Assembly (NCBI GenBank): GCA_904419075.1 | Contig: CAJFQM010000001.1 | Location: 124,001 to 188,000 of the forward strand | DNA length: 64,000 nt | DNA from: an uncultured Clostridia bacterium | GTDB lineage: Bacteria > Bacillota > Clostridia > Christensenellales > Borkfalkiaceae | Direction of reading: 5' to 3' | In this document: positions 45,847-54,137 of the stretch, piece after piece | How positions within the stretch are numbered: the first letter of the stretch is position 1 | Layout of the letters: each line of letters opens with the position of its first letter | Position numbers and translations under genes: made by a program | The notes under the pieces: generated by a model | What the model was told of the DNA's origin: nothing | Database searches by the model: none | What the model saw: the letters and a program-made list of their open reading frames with translations, nothing else

Positions 45847-46242
45847 ATGTCCAATTTCAGATTTAATTTGAACGATAAACAAAACGGAAAGGTCGTATAC
45901 AATGCGGGTATCGTAAACGGAATCGTCGCGTTGGCGGTAGAGGAAGTGGAAGGAACCACATTGGTTTCGGGAAAGAAAAGAGGCATCAGTCTCTTTCTCG
46001 AAAAGGACGGCATTTATGCGGACGTTTCCGTTATCGTAAAATACGGATATAATGTACCGGAATTGGCTTATCGGATTCAGCAGTCGGTGAAACAGAACGT
46101 CGAAACGATGACTCGGTATAAAGTGGCAAAGGTTGACGTTCATATTCAAGACGTCGTATTCCCGGCCGTTTCCCCGGACTCGGCGACGGATTCCGATGAG
46201 GACGCCGATAGCGCGGAAGAGTCCGCATCCGAAGAAGTTTAA
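45847..46242 (+). CDS. Asp23/Gls24 family protein (YqhY-like)
   Basis: A 131-residue Asp23-domain protein (GIVNGIVALAVEEVEGTTLVSG and VKQNVETMTRYKVAKVDVHIQDV) with an acidic Ser/Asp/Glu tail. B. subtilis YqhY, encoded in the same place before nusB, influences acetyl-CoA carboxylase activity. Here the accB and accC genes that usually lie between spoIIIAH and this gene are missing. The ribosome site AAGGAGAT is 11 bases from the ATG. Confidence 0.9.
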   Translation: MSNFRFNLNDKQNGKVVYNAGIVNGIVALAVEEVEGTTLVSGKKRGISLFLEKDGIYADVSVIVKYGYNVPELAYRIQQSVKQNVETMTRYKVAKVDVHIQDVVFPAVSPDSATDSDEDADSAEESASEEV

Positions 46243-46246
46243 GTGT

Positions 46247-46276
46247 AAAATCCCTTCCGATTCGGCAAGGGATTTT
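46247..46276 (+). terminator. Attenuator-like hairpin between asp23 and nusB
   Basis: A 10-base stem AAAATCCCTT/AAGGGATTTT around a 10-base loop follows the asp23 stop by four bases, with a weak T tail (CGGTATTT). It probably lowers read-through into nusB. Confidence 0.6.
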
Positions 46277-46301
46277 CGGTATTTACGGAGAATTGACATA
46301 G

Positions 46302-46697
46302 ATGAGAAGTAATGCGAGAGAAGCGGCCCTGAACATCATTTTTTCCCAACAGTTCAATACGGATTGTTCCGACGCTTTCAAAAAGAGAATATACCGCCAA
46401 TTCGGTCTGGAAAAGGACGACGATCTGCTTTTTGCGGCAGACTTAGTTGCTACGGTCGAAGAACACCGTTCCGAACTGATTGAAAAAATCGAAGAAGCGT
46501 GTCACCATTATCGGGAAAATCGTATTAATCCGACGGACAAGAGCATTTTGCTCATCGCCATGGCGGAAATTTGTTATTTCGACGATATTCCGCCCGTCGT
46601 ATCCGTTTCGGAAGCGGCGGGGCTCGCCGGAAAATATTCCACGGAAACGAGTGCGGATTTCGTCAACGGCGTCCTTTCGGGCGTCATTAATAAGTAA
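46302..46697 (+). CDS. nusB: Transcription antitermination factor NusB
   Basis: A 131-residue all-helical protein, usual length. RSNAREAALNIIFSQQFN at the N-terminus is the boxA RNA-binding arginine-rich helix, and NPTDKSILLIAMAEICYFDDIPP and NEA-like VSEAAGLAGKYSTETSADFVNGVL are family blocks. With NusE it supports antitermination on rRNA operons. Followed by folD after 17 bases. Confidence 0.95.
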   Translation: MRSNAREAALNIIFSQQFNTDCSDAFKKRIYRQFGLEKDDDLLFAADLVATVEEHRSELIEKIEEACHHYRENRINPTDKSILLIAMAEICYFDDIPPVVSVSEAAGLAGKYSTETSADFVNGVLSGVINK

Positions 46698-46714
46698 ACG
46701 TCGGGAGAGAGAGT

Positions 46715-47545
46715 ATGAAAATTATCGACGGCAAGGCGCTTGCCGCGGAGCTTCGCTTACAGCTTAAAGAAAAGATCGAGAAAGAGGGCAGGGAAGTCGG
46801 GCTTGCAGTCGTCATTGTCGGAGATAATCCCGCTTCCCGTATCTATGTGAGAAATAAGATAAAGGCGTGCGAAGAGGTCGGGATCCGTTCTTTTTCCTAC
46901 GAACTTCCTGCCGACGCGTCGCAGAGTGAAGTCGAAGAGCTGTTGGATGAATTGGGTAAGGACGAAAAAATCCACGGAATTCTTTTGCAGCTTCCTTTGC
47001 CCGAAGGTCTGGACGCGCGATCGGCATTGAAAAGGATTCCTTATAAAAAGGACGTAGACGGCTTTTCGGCGGAAAATCTCGGAAAGCTGGCGTTGGGAGA
47101 AAATTGTACGGCAGCATGTACACCGCTCGGGATTATGAAAATTTTCGAAAAAGAAGGCATTTCCCTGTCGGGAAAGCGCGCGGTCGTTCTCGGGCGGAGC
47201 AAGACGGTCGGAAAGCCCATGGCGCTTCTTCTTCTCAATGCGGACGCTACCGTTACCGTCTGCCACAGCAAAACTCGGGGGCTAAAAGAAATTTGCCGAG
47301 AGGCGGATATTTTGATTTCCGCCGTGGGAAAACCGAAATTCGTGACTGCGGATATGGTGAAAGAGGGCGCCGTCGTCGTCGATGTAGGCATGAACCGAAA
47401 TGCTTCGGGCAAACTCTGCGGAGACGTGGATTTTGAAAACGTTAAAGAGAAAACTTCGTACATCACCCCCGTGCCGGGCGGTGTGGGGCCCATGACGATT
47501 ACGATGCTGTTATACAATACCTGTTTATCTGCTTTTAAGGAGTAA
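46715..47545 (+). CDS. folD: Bifunctional methylenetetrahydrofolate dehydrogenase/cyclohydrolase FolD
   Basis: A 276-residue enzyme that interconverts 5,10-methylene- and 10-formyl-tetrahydrofolate with NADP. The catalytic Tyr and Lys are in YVRNKIKACEEVGI (about residues 44-48), and QLPLPEGLD, GRSKTVGKPMALLLL and the C-terminal VPGGVGPMTITMLLYNT are diagnostic. The usual xseA-xseB pair after folD in this cluster is absent. Confidence 0.96.
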   Translation: MKIIDGKALAAELRLQLKEKIEKEGREVGLAVVIVGDNPASRIYVRNKIKACEEVGIRSFSYELPADASQSEVEELLDELGKDEKIHGILLQLPLPEGLDARSALKRIPYKKDVDGFSAENLGKLALGENCTAACTPLGIMKIFEKEGISLSGKRAVVLGRSKTVGKPMALLLLNADATVTVCHSKTRGLKEICREADILISAVGKPKFVTADMVKEGAVVVDVGMNRNASGKLCGDVDFENVKEKTSYITPVPGGVGPMTITMLLYNTCLSAFKE

Positions 47546-47552
47546 ATAAAAA

Positions 47553-48434
47553 TTGTACACATTTGACGGTCAATACGAAACTTATCTCTCGGTGTTTTGC
47601 TCTTATGCCGAAGAGTATTGCAAAGGTCTTTCCACCAGTCCCGAAATCCTCGGGCAAAGCATGAAATACAGCCTTTTGCTCGGCGGCAAGCGGATTCGTC
47701 CCGTTCTCATGCTAGCGGTGGCAGATACCTTGGGAACGCCTTTGAAAGACGTTTTTCCGTATGCGCTCGCGCTCGAAATGATTCATACCTATTCTTTGAT
47801 TCACGACGATTTGCCCGCCATGGACAACGACGATTTCCGTCGCGGTAAGCCCTCCAATCATAAAGTATACGGGGAAGCAAATGCGATTCTTGCGGGCGAC
47901 GGTTTGCTGAATACGGCTTATTCGCTCTGTTTCGACCAGTGCATGAAAGGCGAAAAATATGTGCTCGCCTCTAAATTTTTGTGCGAGTGTGCGGGGATTT
48001 ACGGCATGATTGCGGGGCAGTCGGCGGATTTGTATTTTTCCGAAAAGGACAGGGAAGTTTCGGAAGAGGATCTCCATTATATTTACGAGCATAAGACAGG
48101 AAAACTTTTGCTGGCGCCCGTCGCGATAGCGAGTATTTTGAGCGGAAATAAATTTTATTTTGAATTTGAGCAATTCGGAAAGGCGCTCGGTTCGCTCTTT
48201 CAGATTACGGATGATATTCTCGACGTCACGGGAGATTTTTCGACTCTCGGGAAATCCGTCGGGAAGGACAAGCAGGAAAATAAATTGACTTGTATCCGAC
48301 TGTACGGATTGGAGGGGGCAAAAATTCACGCCGATATGTATGCGAAGCGCTGCTACATGCTCCTGGACGGAATCGACGGAAATACCGCCTTTTTGTACGA
48401 CCTTATCACTTACGTGCGCAATCGCAGCAAATAA
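47553..48434 (+). CDS. ispA: Polyprenyl (farnesyl) diphosphate synthase IspA
   Basis: A 293-residue trans-isoprenyl diphosphate synthase. The first Asp-rich motif is IHDDLPAMDND and the second QITDDILDVTGD, with GGKRIRPVL near residue 50 for IPP binding. It makes C15 (possibly C20) prenyl diphosphate from IPP and DMAPP. The start is TTG at 47553, after AAGGAGTAAATAAAAA. It forms an isoprenoid pair with dxs 50 bases downstream. Confidence 0.95.
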   Translation: MYTFDGQYETYLSVFCSYAEEYCKGLSTSPEILGQSMKYSLLLGGKRIRPVLMLAVADTLGTPLKDVFPYALALEMIHTYSLIHDDLPAMDNDDFRRGKPSNHKVYGEANAILAGDGLLNTAYSLCFDQCMKGEKYVLASKFLCECAGIYGMIAGQSADLYFSEKDREVSEEDLHYIYEHKTGKLLLAPVAIASILSGNKFYFEFEQFGKALGSLFQITDDILDVTGDFSTLGKSVGKDKQENKLTCIRLYGLEGAKIHADMYAKRCYMLLDGIDGNTAFLYDLITYVRNRSK

Positions 48435-48484
48435 TCGGTCGGCGGCCGGTGAACTTCGGAAACGAACGAAGGAGGAAAAAGGAA

Positions 48485-50221
48485 ATGTTGGAAAAATGGC
48501 GCCCGGAAGACATCAAACGTTGTTCTAAAAGCGAGCTCAACGTCCTTTGCGACGAACTGAGAAATGTCATATATGATACCGTCACCGAATGCGGCGGACA
48601 TCTTGCATCCAATCTCGGCGCGGTGGAACCTACCGTCGCGCTTTTTTACGTATTCGATTTTCCCAAGGATAAAATTATTTTCGATGTGGGACATCAATGT
48701 TATGCCTATAAGCTCCTGAGCGGCCGCATGGACAGATTTTCCACTTTGAGAAAAGAGGGTGGGCTTTCGGGATTTCCCAAGAGAAAGGAAAGCGAATACG
48801 ATTGTTACGACACGGGCCATGCGGGAACGTCCGTTTCCGCGGCGCTCGGAATCGCCAAGGCTCGTGACTTGATGCATGAGGACTATAACGTCATCGCATT
48901 TATCGGAGACGGATCGTTTAATAACGGACTCATATATGAGGCGCTCAACAGTCTCCGCATTTTGGATACGAAAATTCTGATTGTCCTGAACGATAACGGC
49001 ATGTCCATTTCTCCCACGGTGGGAGGCATGCACGATATTCTTGCGCAGTTGAAACTCGGAAAAGAGGAGGAGAGCATCCGCCTGCTCGAAAAATTCGGGC
49101 TTAAATATATCGGAGTAAAAAACGGCAACGACGCGGAAGAGATGATTGATTCACTTGCCGAAGCGAAAGAACTTCTCCAAAAGCAATCCGTGCTCTTGCA
49201 TATCGTCACCAAAAAGGGAAAAGGATACGAATTCAGCGAGGAGCATCCTACGAATACGCACGGAATCGCGCCCGTCGGTTCGCATAAAGAAAAAGAATAT
49301 TCGGAAATCCTCGGTGATACGCTCTGCGACCTTGCCAGAAAGGACGAACGCATTACCGCTATTACCGCCGCCATGACGGACAGCCTCGGACTCGATAAAT
49401 TTTTTGCTCTCTATCCGGAACGCGCGTTTGACGTCGGGATCTGTGAAGAAAACGCTTCGGTGTTGTGCGCGGCGATGGCATCTGCGGGACTTAAACCGTA
49501 TTATGCGATTTATTCCACCTTTTTACAGCGCGCGTTTGACGAAATTATTCACGACGTCTGCGCGCAGGAGCTCCCCGTCACCTTCTGCATCGACCGAGCG
49601 GGAATTTCCGGTTCGGACGGAGAGACGCATCAGGGAGTTTTTGACTTGTCCTATCTTTCTTTGATTCCGGGGCTGACGATTGCGGTTCCCAAAGATACGG
49701 AAGAATTCAAAGAATTTTTGCGTTTCAGTGCGTCGTACCCGCATCCTTTGGCGATTCGGTATCCTCGTTCGGGAAAAATCGTATTTTCGTCGCAAAGCGC
49801 GCCGATAGAGGTAGGTAAATGGGAATATATGCACCGTTCTTCAAAGGCTCCCGTCACGGTCATTGCCGCGGGAGAACGGAGTTTGATTGTCGCTCTGAAA
49901 ATTTGGAAAAAATTCTTCGATTCGGGGAAAGATTTCGATGTCGTCAACGCTCGTTTTATCAAGCCTCTGGACAAAGAGCTGTTGTTCTCTTTGAAAAACA
50001 GAAATATCGTGACGATAGAAGATAACGTATTCATCGGCGGTTTCGGCAGTCTCATCGACGCCGCGTTATGCGAAAAATACGGCGATACGGGCGCTTTCAG
50101 AGTAAAGAATTTTGCGTATCGCGACGAATTCATCCCGCAGGGAAACGTGAGCGATTTGCAGCGCGAATACGGAGTATCCGGAGAAGAAGTGGAAAAGTAT
50201 TTGGCGGAAATCCTTAAATGA
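48485..50221 (+). CDS. dxs: 1-deoxy-D-xylulose-5-phosphate synthase Dxs
   Basis: A 578-residue thiamine diphosphate enzyme joining pyruvate and glyceraldehyde 3-phosphate, the first MEP pathway step. The ThDP motif is GDGSFNNGLIYEALN, the active-site histidines lie in VGHQCYAYKLLSGR, and CIDRAGISGSDGETHQGVFD belongs to the transketolase-like second domain. It is some 40-50 residues shorter than most Dxs, with the C-terminal domain complete. The start at 48485 follows GAAGGAGGAAAAAGGAA; the frame extension upstream overlaps ispA and is rejected. Overlaps tlyA by ATGA. Confidence 0.96.
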   Translation: MLEKWRPEDIKRCSKSELNVLCDELRNVIYDTVTECGGHLASNLGAVEPTVALFYVFDFPKDKIIFDVGHQCYAYKLLSGRMDRFSTLRKEGGLSGFPKRKESEYDCYDTGHAGTSVSAALGIAKARDLMHEDYNVIAFIGDGSFNNGLIYEALNSLRILDTKILIVLNDNGMSISPTVGGMHDILAQLKLGKEEESIRLLEKFGLKYIGVKNGNDAEEMIDSLAEAKELLQKQSVLLHIVTKKGKGYEFSEEHPTNTHGIAPVGSHKEKEYSEILGDTLCDLARKDERITAITAAMTDSLGLDKFFALYPERAFDVGICEENASVLCAAMASAGLKPYYAIYSTFLQRAFDEIIHDVCAQELPVTFCIDRAGISGSDGETHQGVFDLSYLSLIPGLTIAVPKDTEEFKEFLRFSASYPHPLAIRYPRSGKIVFSSQSAPIEVGKWEYMHRSSKAPVTVIAAGERSLIVALKIWKKFFDSGKDFDVVNARFIKPLDKELLFSLKNRNIVTIEDNVFIGGFGSLIDAALCEKYGDTGAFRVKNFAYRDEFIPQGNVSDLQREYGVSGEEVEKYLAEILK

Positions 50222-51009
50222 GAGCGGACAAATTTTTTGCGGAAAAATTCGGTTCCCGAACCAAGGCCGCCGAAGCCATTGAAAAGGGGCTCGTTCTGAT
50301 CGGCGGAAAAAAGATTCGTCCCAAAGACGAAGTGAAGGAGAACTCGGAAATTTCTTTTCCCGAGCCCGAAGAATATTATGTATCCAACGGCGGTTATAAA
50401 CTTGCAAGAGCGCTGAAAGCCTTTTCCTTTGACTGTGCGGGGAAAACTTTTATCGATTTGGGGGCAAGTACGGGCGGATTTACCGATTGCCTTTTGCAGC
50501 ACGGCGCAAGAAAAGTTTATGCCGTAGATGTAGGCGAGAGCCTTTTGCACGAGTCTCTCAAAAATAATGTTAATATAGTATCTCTGGAAAATATTAATGC
50601 AAGATATTTGACAAAAGATGATTTTTCGGATAAAATAGATAGTGTCGTAGCCGATGTCAGTTTTATTTCTTTGCGGTTGATTCTTCCGGTCATCAAATCC
50701 TTGGTATGTGTCGAAGGAAGTGCGTTCGTCCTTGTCAAGCCGCAATTCGAGTGTGAAAAGAAGAATATCGGAAAGAGCGGGATCGTCCGACCTTCGGCGC
50801 ATTTGAAGATTATGGAAAAGGTGCTCGGTTTTTGCAGAGAATCGGGATTGGCACCGAACGGAATTGTCAATGCCCCCGTCCGAAAAGGAAAAAATTTGGA
50901 ATACGTTTTATATTTGAAAAATTCCGATTTTTGTGCTTTGAAGGATTGGGAAATTTTGGAACAGGTCGGGAAATTCGTTAAAGAATATTCACTCGGTAAG
51001 TTGGTATAG
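50218..51009 (+). CDS. tlyA: TlyA-family rRNA methyltransferase
   Basis: A 263-residue protein with an N-terminal S4 RNA-binding domain (MRADKFFAEKFGSRTKAAEA) and a C-terminal FtsJ-like SAM methyltransferase (FIDLGASTGGFTDCLLQHGA, VADVSFISL, VKPQFE). TlyA methylates 2'-OH of C1409 in 16S and in some species C1920 in 23S rRNA. The older label haemolysin A is misleading. The position after dxs and before argR and recN is the classical one. Confidence 0.94.
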   Translation: MRADKFFAEKFGSRTKAAEAIEKGLVLIGGKKIRPKDEVKENSEISFPEPEEYYVSNGGYKLARALKAFSFDCAGKTFIDLGASTGGFTDCLLQHGARKVYAVDVGESLLHESLKNNVNIVSLENINARYLTKDDFSDKIDSVVADVSFISLRLILPVIKSLVCVEGSAFVLVKPQFECEKKNIGKSGIVRPSAHLKIMEKVLGFCRESGLAPNGIVNAPVRKGKNLEYVLYLKNSDFCALKDWEILEQVGKFVKEYSLGKLV

Positions 51010-51036
51010 GTTAAGCAAATGACGGAAGGAAAGACG

Positions 51037-51837
51037 ATGAAAATCGGGGTAATGGGGAACAGTAAAAAAATTCGGGACGAACAGGTTCTCGTACGTTTTG
51101 TCCGTTTTTTGCAATCGGAAGGTTATGAGACGATTTGTTTTGAAGACGTCACGCAGATCGGCGGAGTCGATGTCATTATAGTACTCGGCGGAGACGGAGC
51201 TATTTTGCACGCGGCGACTGCGGCGGCTCAGAAAAATATCAAAGTAATCGGAATCAATTACGGCACGCTCGGTTTTCTGACCGAATACGAAAAGGAAGAA
51301 ACGGAACAAATCAAAGCGCTTCTTGTCCGATTGAAAGAGGCTCGTTGTCCTGTTTTGAAACGTACCTTGCTGGAAACGGAATTGGACGGAAAGAAGTATT
51401 ATGCGCTCAATGAAATCGCTTTTCAGCGGGATTACAGCGTTTGCAATACGCAGCTTGCAAAATTGAAAGTGAAGGTAAATCGGAGGGAAATGGAAAAGAT
51501 TGCGGGGGACGGACTTTTGATCAGTACGCCTACGGGTTCTACTGCCTATTCTCTGTCCGCCGGAGGAGCGATTCTTGCTCCCGACGTTCCCGCATTTATG
51601 CTTACCCCCGTCTGTGCCTTTTCTTTCAACTCCCGCCCCATGGTGTTCTCTGATACGGATGTATTTGAAGTGACGGCTGTTCGTAAAGGGATTATGTTAT
51701 TTATAGACGGAAAGCTGGCGGGATCTATTCAGGAAGGAACGGAAGTCATCGTGAGAAAAGCGCCGTTTACGGCGGATTTTCCCGTAAGGGATGATTCCTG
51801 TTTTTTTAGAAAAATAAGAACAAAATTAAACCAATGA
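51037..51837 (+). CDS. nadK: NAD kinase
   Basis: A 266-residue ATP-NAD kinase that makes NADP. The GGDG motif sits in VLGGDGAILHAA, the second conserved block is ISTPTGSTAYSLSAGG, and LNEIAFQRD fits the NAD site. Two ATGs compete: 51019 and 51037; the second was chosen because GGAAGGAAAG stands just before it and MKIGVMGN is the family N-terminus. The tlyA-nadK-argR-recN order is common in Clostridia. Confidence 0.95.
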   Translation: MKIGVMGNSKKIRDEQVLVRFVRFLQSEGYETICFEDVTQIGGVDVIIVLGGDGAILHAATAAAQKNIKVIGINYGTLGFLTEYEKEETEQIKALLVRLKEARCPVLKRTLLETELDGKKYYALNEIAFQRDYSVCNTQLAKLKVKVNRREMEKIAGDGLLISTPTGSTAYSLSAGGAILAPDVPAFMLTPVCAFSFNSRPMVFSDTDVFEVTAVRKGIMLFIDGKLAGSIQEGTEVIVRKAPFTADFPVRDDSCFFRKIRTKLNQ

Positions 51838-51850
51838 AGGAGAATGAAAA

Positions 51851-52303
51851 ATGTTAAGAACGGCTAGACATGCGAAAATTTTAGAGATCATTTCTCAAAA
51901 GGAAATCGAGACACAAGAAGAACTGTGTCAGGAACTCAATAAGCTCAATTATGTCGTAACGCAGGCGACAATTTCAAGAGATATCAAGGATCTGCATTTG
52001 TTTAAAGTATCCGGTATCGAAAAGAAATACCGCTATGCGTACATAAATGACAGCGAAGGCGAGATTTCTCCCAAGATGAAAAATCTTTTCCGCGACTGCG
52101 TGGTTGCACTCAAATGTGCGCAAAATATGGTCGTAATCAAGACCTTGACGGGTAACGGTCCCAATGCAGGTACTGTGGTAGACAAGCTCAATTATCCTGA
52201 AATCGTGGGTTCGGTCGCGGGCGACGATACGCTTCTGATTGTCTGCGAAAGCAATGAGGCCGCGGTCTCCGTCATCGACAAAATCAACGATTTCATGAAA
52301 TAA
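51851..52303 (+). CDS. argR: Arginine repressor ArgR
   Basis: A 150-residue hexameric regulator. The N-terminal winged helix-turn-helix includes TQEELCQELNKLNYVVTQATISRDIKDL, read here in parts, and the C-terminal domain holds the arginine-binding GNGPNAGTVVDKL and GDDTLLIVC. In Firmicutes it represses arginine synthesis and activates breakdown. A GAAGGAGAATGAAAA ribosome site precedes it. No arginine genes are nearby. Confidence 0.95.
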   Translation: MLRTARHAKILEIISQKEIETQEELCQELNKLNYVVTQATISRDIKDLHLFKVSGIEKKYRYAYINDSEGEISPKMKNLFRDCVVALKCAQNMVVIKTLTGNGPNAGTVVDKLNYPEIVGSVAGDDTLLIVCESNEAAVSVIDKINDFMK

Positions 52304-52330
52304 AATTCCCGCCGAGGGAGCGGAACGCAT

Positions 52331-54031
52331 ATGTTATCGAAACTCACCATAAAAAACGTAGCGCTGATCGACAGCGCAGAAATAGAATTCTGCGCCGGTT
52401 TGAATGTGCTTTCGGGCGAAACGGGAGCAGGGAAGTCGGTTATTCTCGATTCCGTCAATTTTGTATTGGGCGCGAAAGCGGATAAGACCATGATACGATA
52501 CGGCGAAACGGAGTGTATGGTGAAAGCCGAATTTTCCGTACCCGAAGACAGCAAAGCCGTTCACACGCTCAGAGAAATGGATATCGATACGGACGGAGAT
52601 ATTATTATTTCGAGAAAGTTTTCCGAATCGGGAAAAAACAGTATCAAACTCAACGGAAATACGGTAACGGTGTCCATGCTTCGGAAAGTGACGGATAGTC
52701 TCGTAGATGTCCACGGTCAGAGCGAACATTTCTTCCTTTTGAAAGAATCCAATCAGTTGAGGACATTAGACGGAGTTGCGGGCGGAGAATTGATTCCCGA
52801 AAAAGAAAAGTTATCCGGTTTATTGTCTGAACTGCGTCAAATCGACCGACAGATAAATTTACTCGGCGGAGACGTCAAAGAGCGGGGGCGCCGATTGGAT
52901 ATTTTGAAATTTCAAATCGATGAAATCGAAGCGGTCGACCTGAAAGAGGGCGAGGAAGAAGAACTTCTCGCAAAGCGCAATAAAATCAATAATTTGGAAA
53001 AAATCATTTCCGCCGTGCGCGAAGCGACGGAAGCGCTGTCGGGGGAAAACGGAGCCTTGGACTGTATTCGTTCTGCAAAGCGCGCAATGTCGGGAATTGC
53101 TCGATTGGACGAAGAATATTCTTCCGCATATGAACGGCTGGAAGGAATTGCGCTGGATGCGGACGATATAGCCGAAACACTTTCGGAAATGGGAGACGAG
53201 CTGTATTTTGATGAGGACGAAGCACGGGAAACCGAAACTCGTTTGGACGCAATTACCGCTTTAAAGAGAAAATACGGGGCGAATAAAAAAGAAATAGACG
53301 CTTATCTTAAAAAGAGCCGTGAAGAATATGAATTATTATCCGATTGTGAAGGACAGTACGCAATTCTTACGGAAAAATCCGAACGTGTCCGCAAGCAGAT
53401 ATACGAAGTTTGCCGTAAAATTACTTCTCTACGAAAAAAGAGCGGAGAAGCGTTTTGCCGCCGTGTTACCGAGGAATTAAAAACGCTCAATATCCGCAAT
53501 GCCAAGTTTGAAATTCAATTTGACGACTATACGCCGGAGGATGCGGCTTCCGCAGGGGCGAACGGATTGGATAGAATCTGCTTCCTGTTTTCCGCGAATG
53601 CCGGGGAACCGTTAAAACCGCTCGGAAAGATTATCAGTGGCGGAGAGATGAGCCGTTTCATGCTGGCGATAAAAACGCAACTTTCCGACGTGAATGAAAT
53701 TTCAACTTATATTTTTGATGAAATCGATGCGGGAATCAGCGGAAAAACCGCAAAAGTAGTCGGAGAAAAGTTTGCGAAAATCGCAAAGAATATGCAGATT
53801 ATTGCCGTTTCTCATCTTGCGCAGATTGCCGCGATGAGCGATCGGGAATTTTTGATAGAAAAGAGGGAAGAGGACGGAAAGACGCATACACAAGTCCGCG
53901 AACTCAACGAAAAGGAAAAAACGCAGGAAATAGTCCGTTTGTTGGGCGGGGAAGAAGGCGAAGAATTCGCCGTAAAACACGCCGAAGAACTGCTGAAACA
54001 GGCAAGGGAATACAAAACCGCCATAAATTGA
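52331..54031 (+). CDS. recN: DNA repair protein RecN
   Basis: A 566-residue SMC-like ATPase for double-strand break repair. Walker A SGETGAGKSVIL near residue 32, a shortened coiled coil (about 150-360), the ABC signature SGGEMSRFMLAIK (about 437) and Walker B TYIFDEIDAGISG follow in order. Start after GAGGGAGCGGAACGC. Its transcript probably ends at the hairpin that overlaps the spoIVB start. Confidence 0.95.
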   Translation: MLSKLTIKNVALIDSAEIEFCAGLNVLSGETGAGKSVILDSVNFVLGAKADKTMIRYGETECMVKAEFSVPEDSKAVHTLREMDIDTDGDIIISRKFSESGKNSIKLNGNTVTVSMLRKVTDSLVDVHGQSEHFFLLKESNQLRTLDGVAGGELIPEKEKLSGLLSELRQIDRQINLLGGDVKERGRRLDILKFQIDEIEAVDLKEGEEEELLAKRNKINNLEKIISAVREATEALSGENGALDCIRSAKRAMSGIARLDEEYSSAYERLEGIALDADDIAETLSEMGDELYFDEDEARETETRLDAITALKRKYGANKKEIDAYLKKSREEYELLSDCEGQYAILTEKSERVRKQIYEVCRKITSLRKKSGEAFCRRVTEELKTLNIRNAKFEIQFDDYTPEDAASAGANGLDRICFLFSANAGEPLKPLGKIISGGEMSRFMLAIKTQLSDVNEISTYIFDEIDAGISGKTAKVVGEKFAKIAKNMQIIAVSHLAQIAAMSDREFLIEKREEDGKTHTQVRELNEKEKTQEIVRLLGGEEGEEFAVKHAEELLKQAREYKTAIN

Positions 54032-54044
54032 CAGTTTCTGCGTC

Positions 54045-54072
54045 TGAATAAGCGGTAATTAAACGAATAGAA
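54045..54072 (+). promoter_or_regulatory. Possible sigma-F/sigma-G promoter of spoIVB
   Basis: TGAATA (54045-54050) equals the sigma-G -35, and AATAGAA (54066-54072) matches four of seven bases of the -10 CATACTA, with a 15-base spacer. Transcription would start near 54079. B. subtilis spoIVB is read by sigma-F and sigma-G. Confidence 0.4.
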
Positions 54073-54137
54073 AGCACTCGTCTTGCACAAATTACCTTTC
54101 AAATGGGGGTAATCATGCGCAGATTGAGTGCTTTTTT
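54071..54137 (+). terminator. Terminator-like long hairpin spanning the spoIVB start
   Basis: AAAGCACTC (54071-54079) pairs with GAGTGCTTT (54126-54134), followed by more T to 54137. The 46-base loop contains the spoIVB ribosome site and start codon. It could end the recN transcript or mask spoIVB translation in read-through RNA. Confidence 0.5.

Noticed and set aside
54071-54134. GCACTC..GAGTGC repeat near spoIVB as a possible CIRCE operator
   Set aside because: CIRCE needs a nine-base spacer and TTA/TAA ends; here the spacer is 46 bases and a T tract follows, so a hairpin or terminator is more likely.
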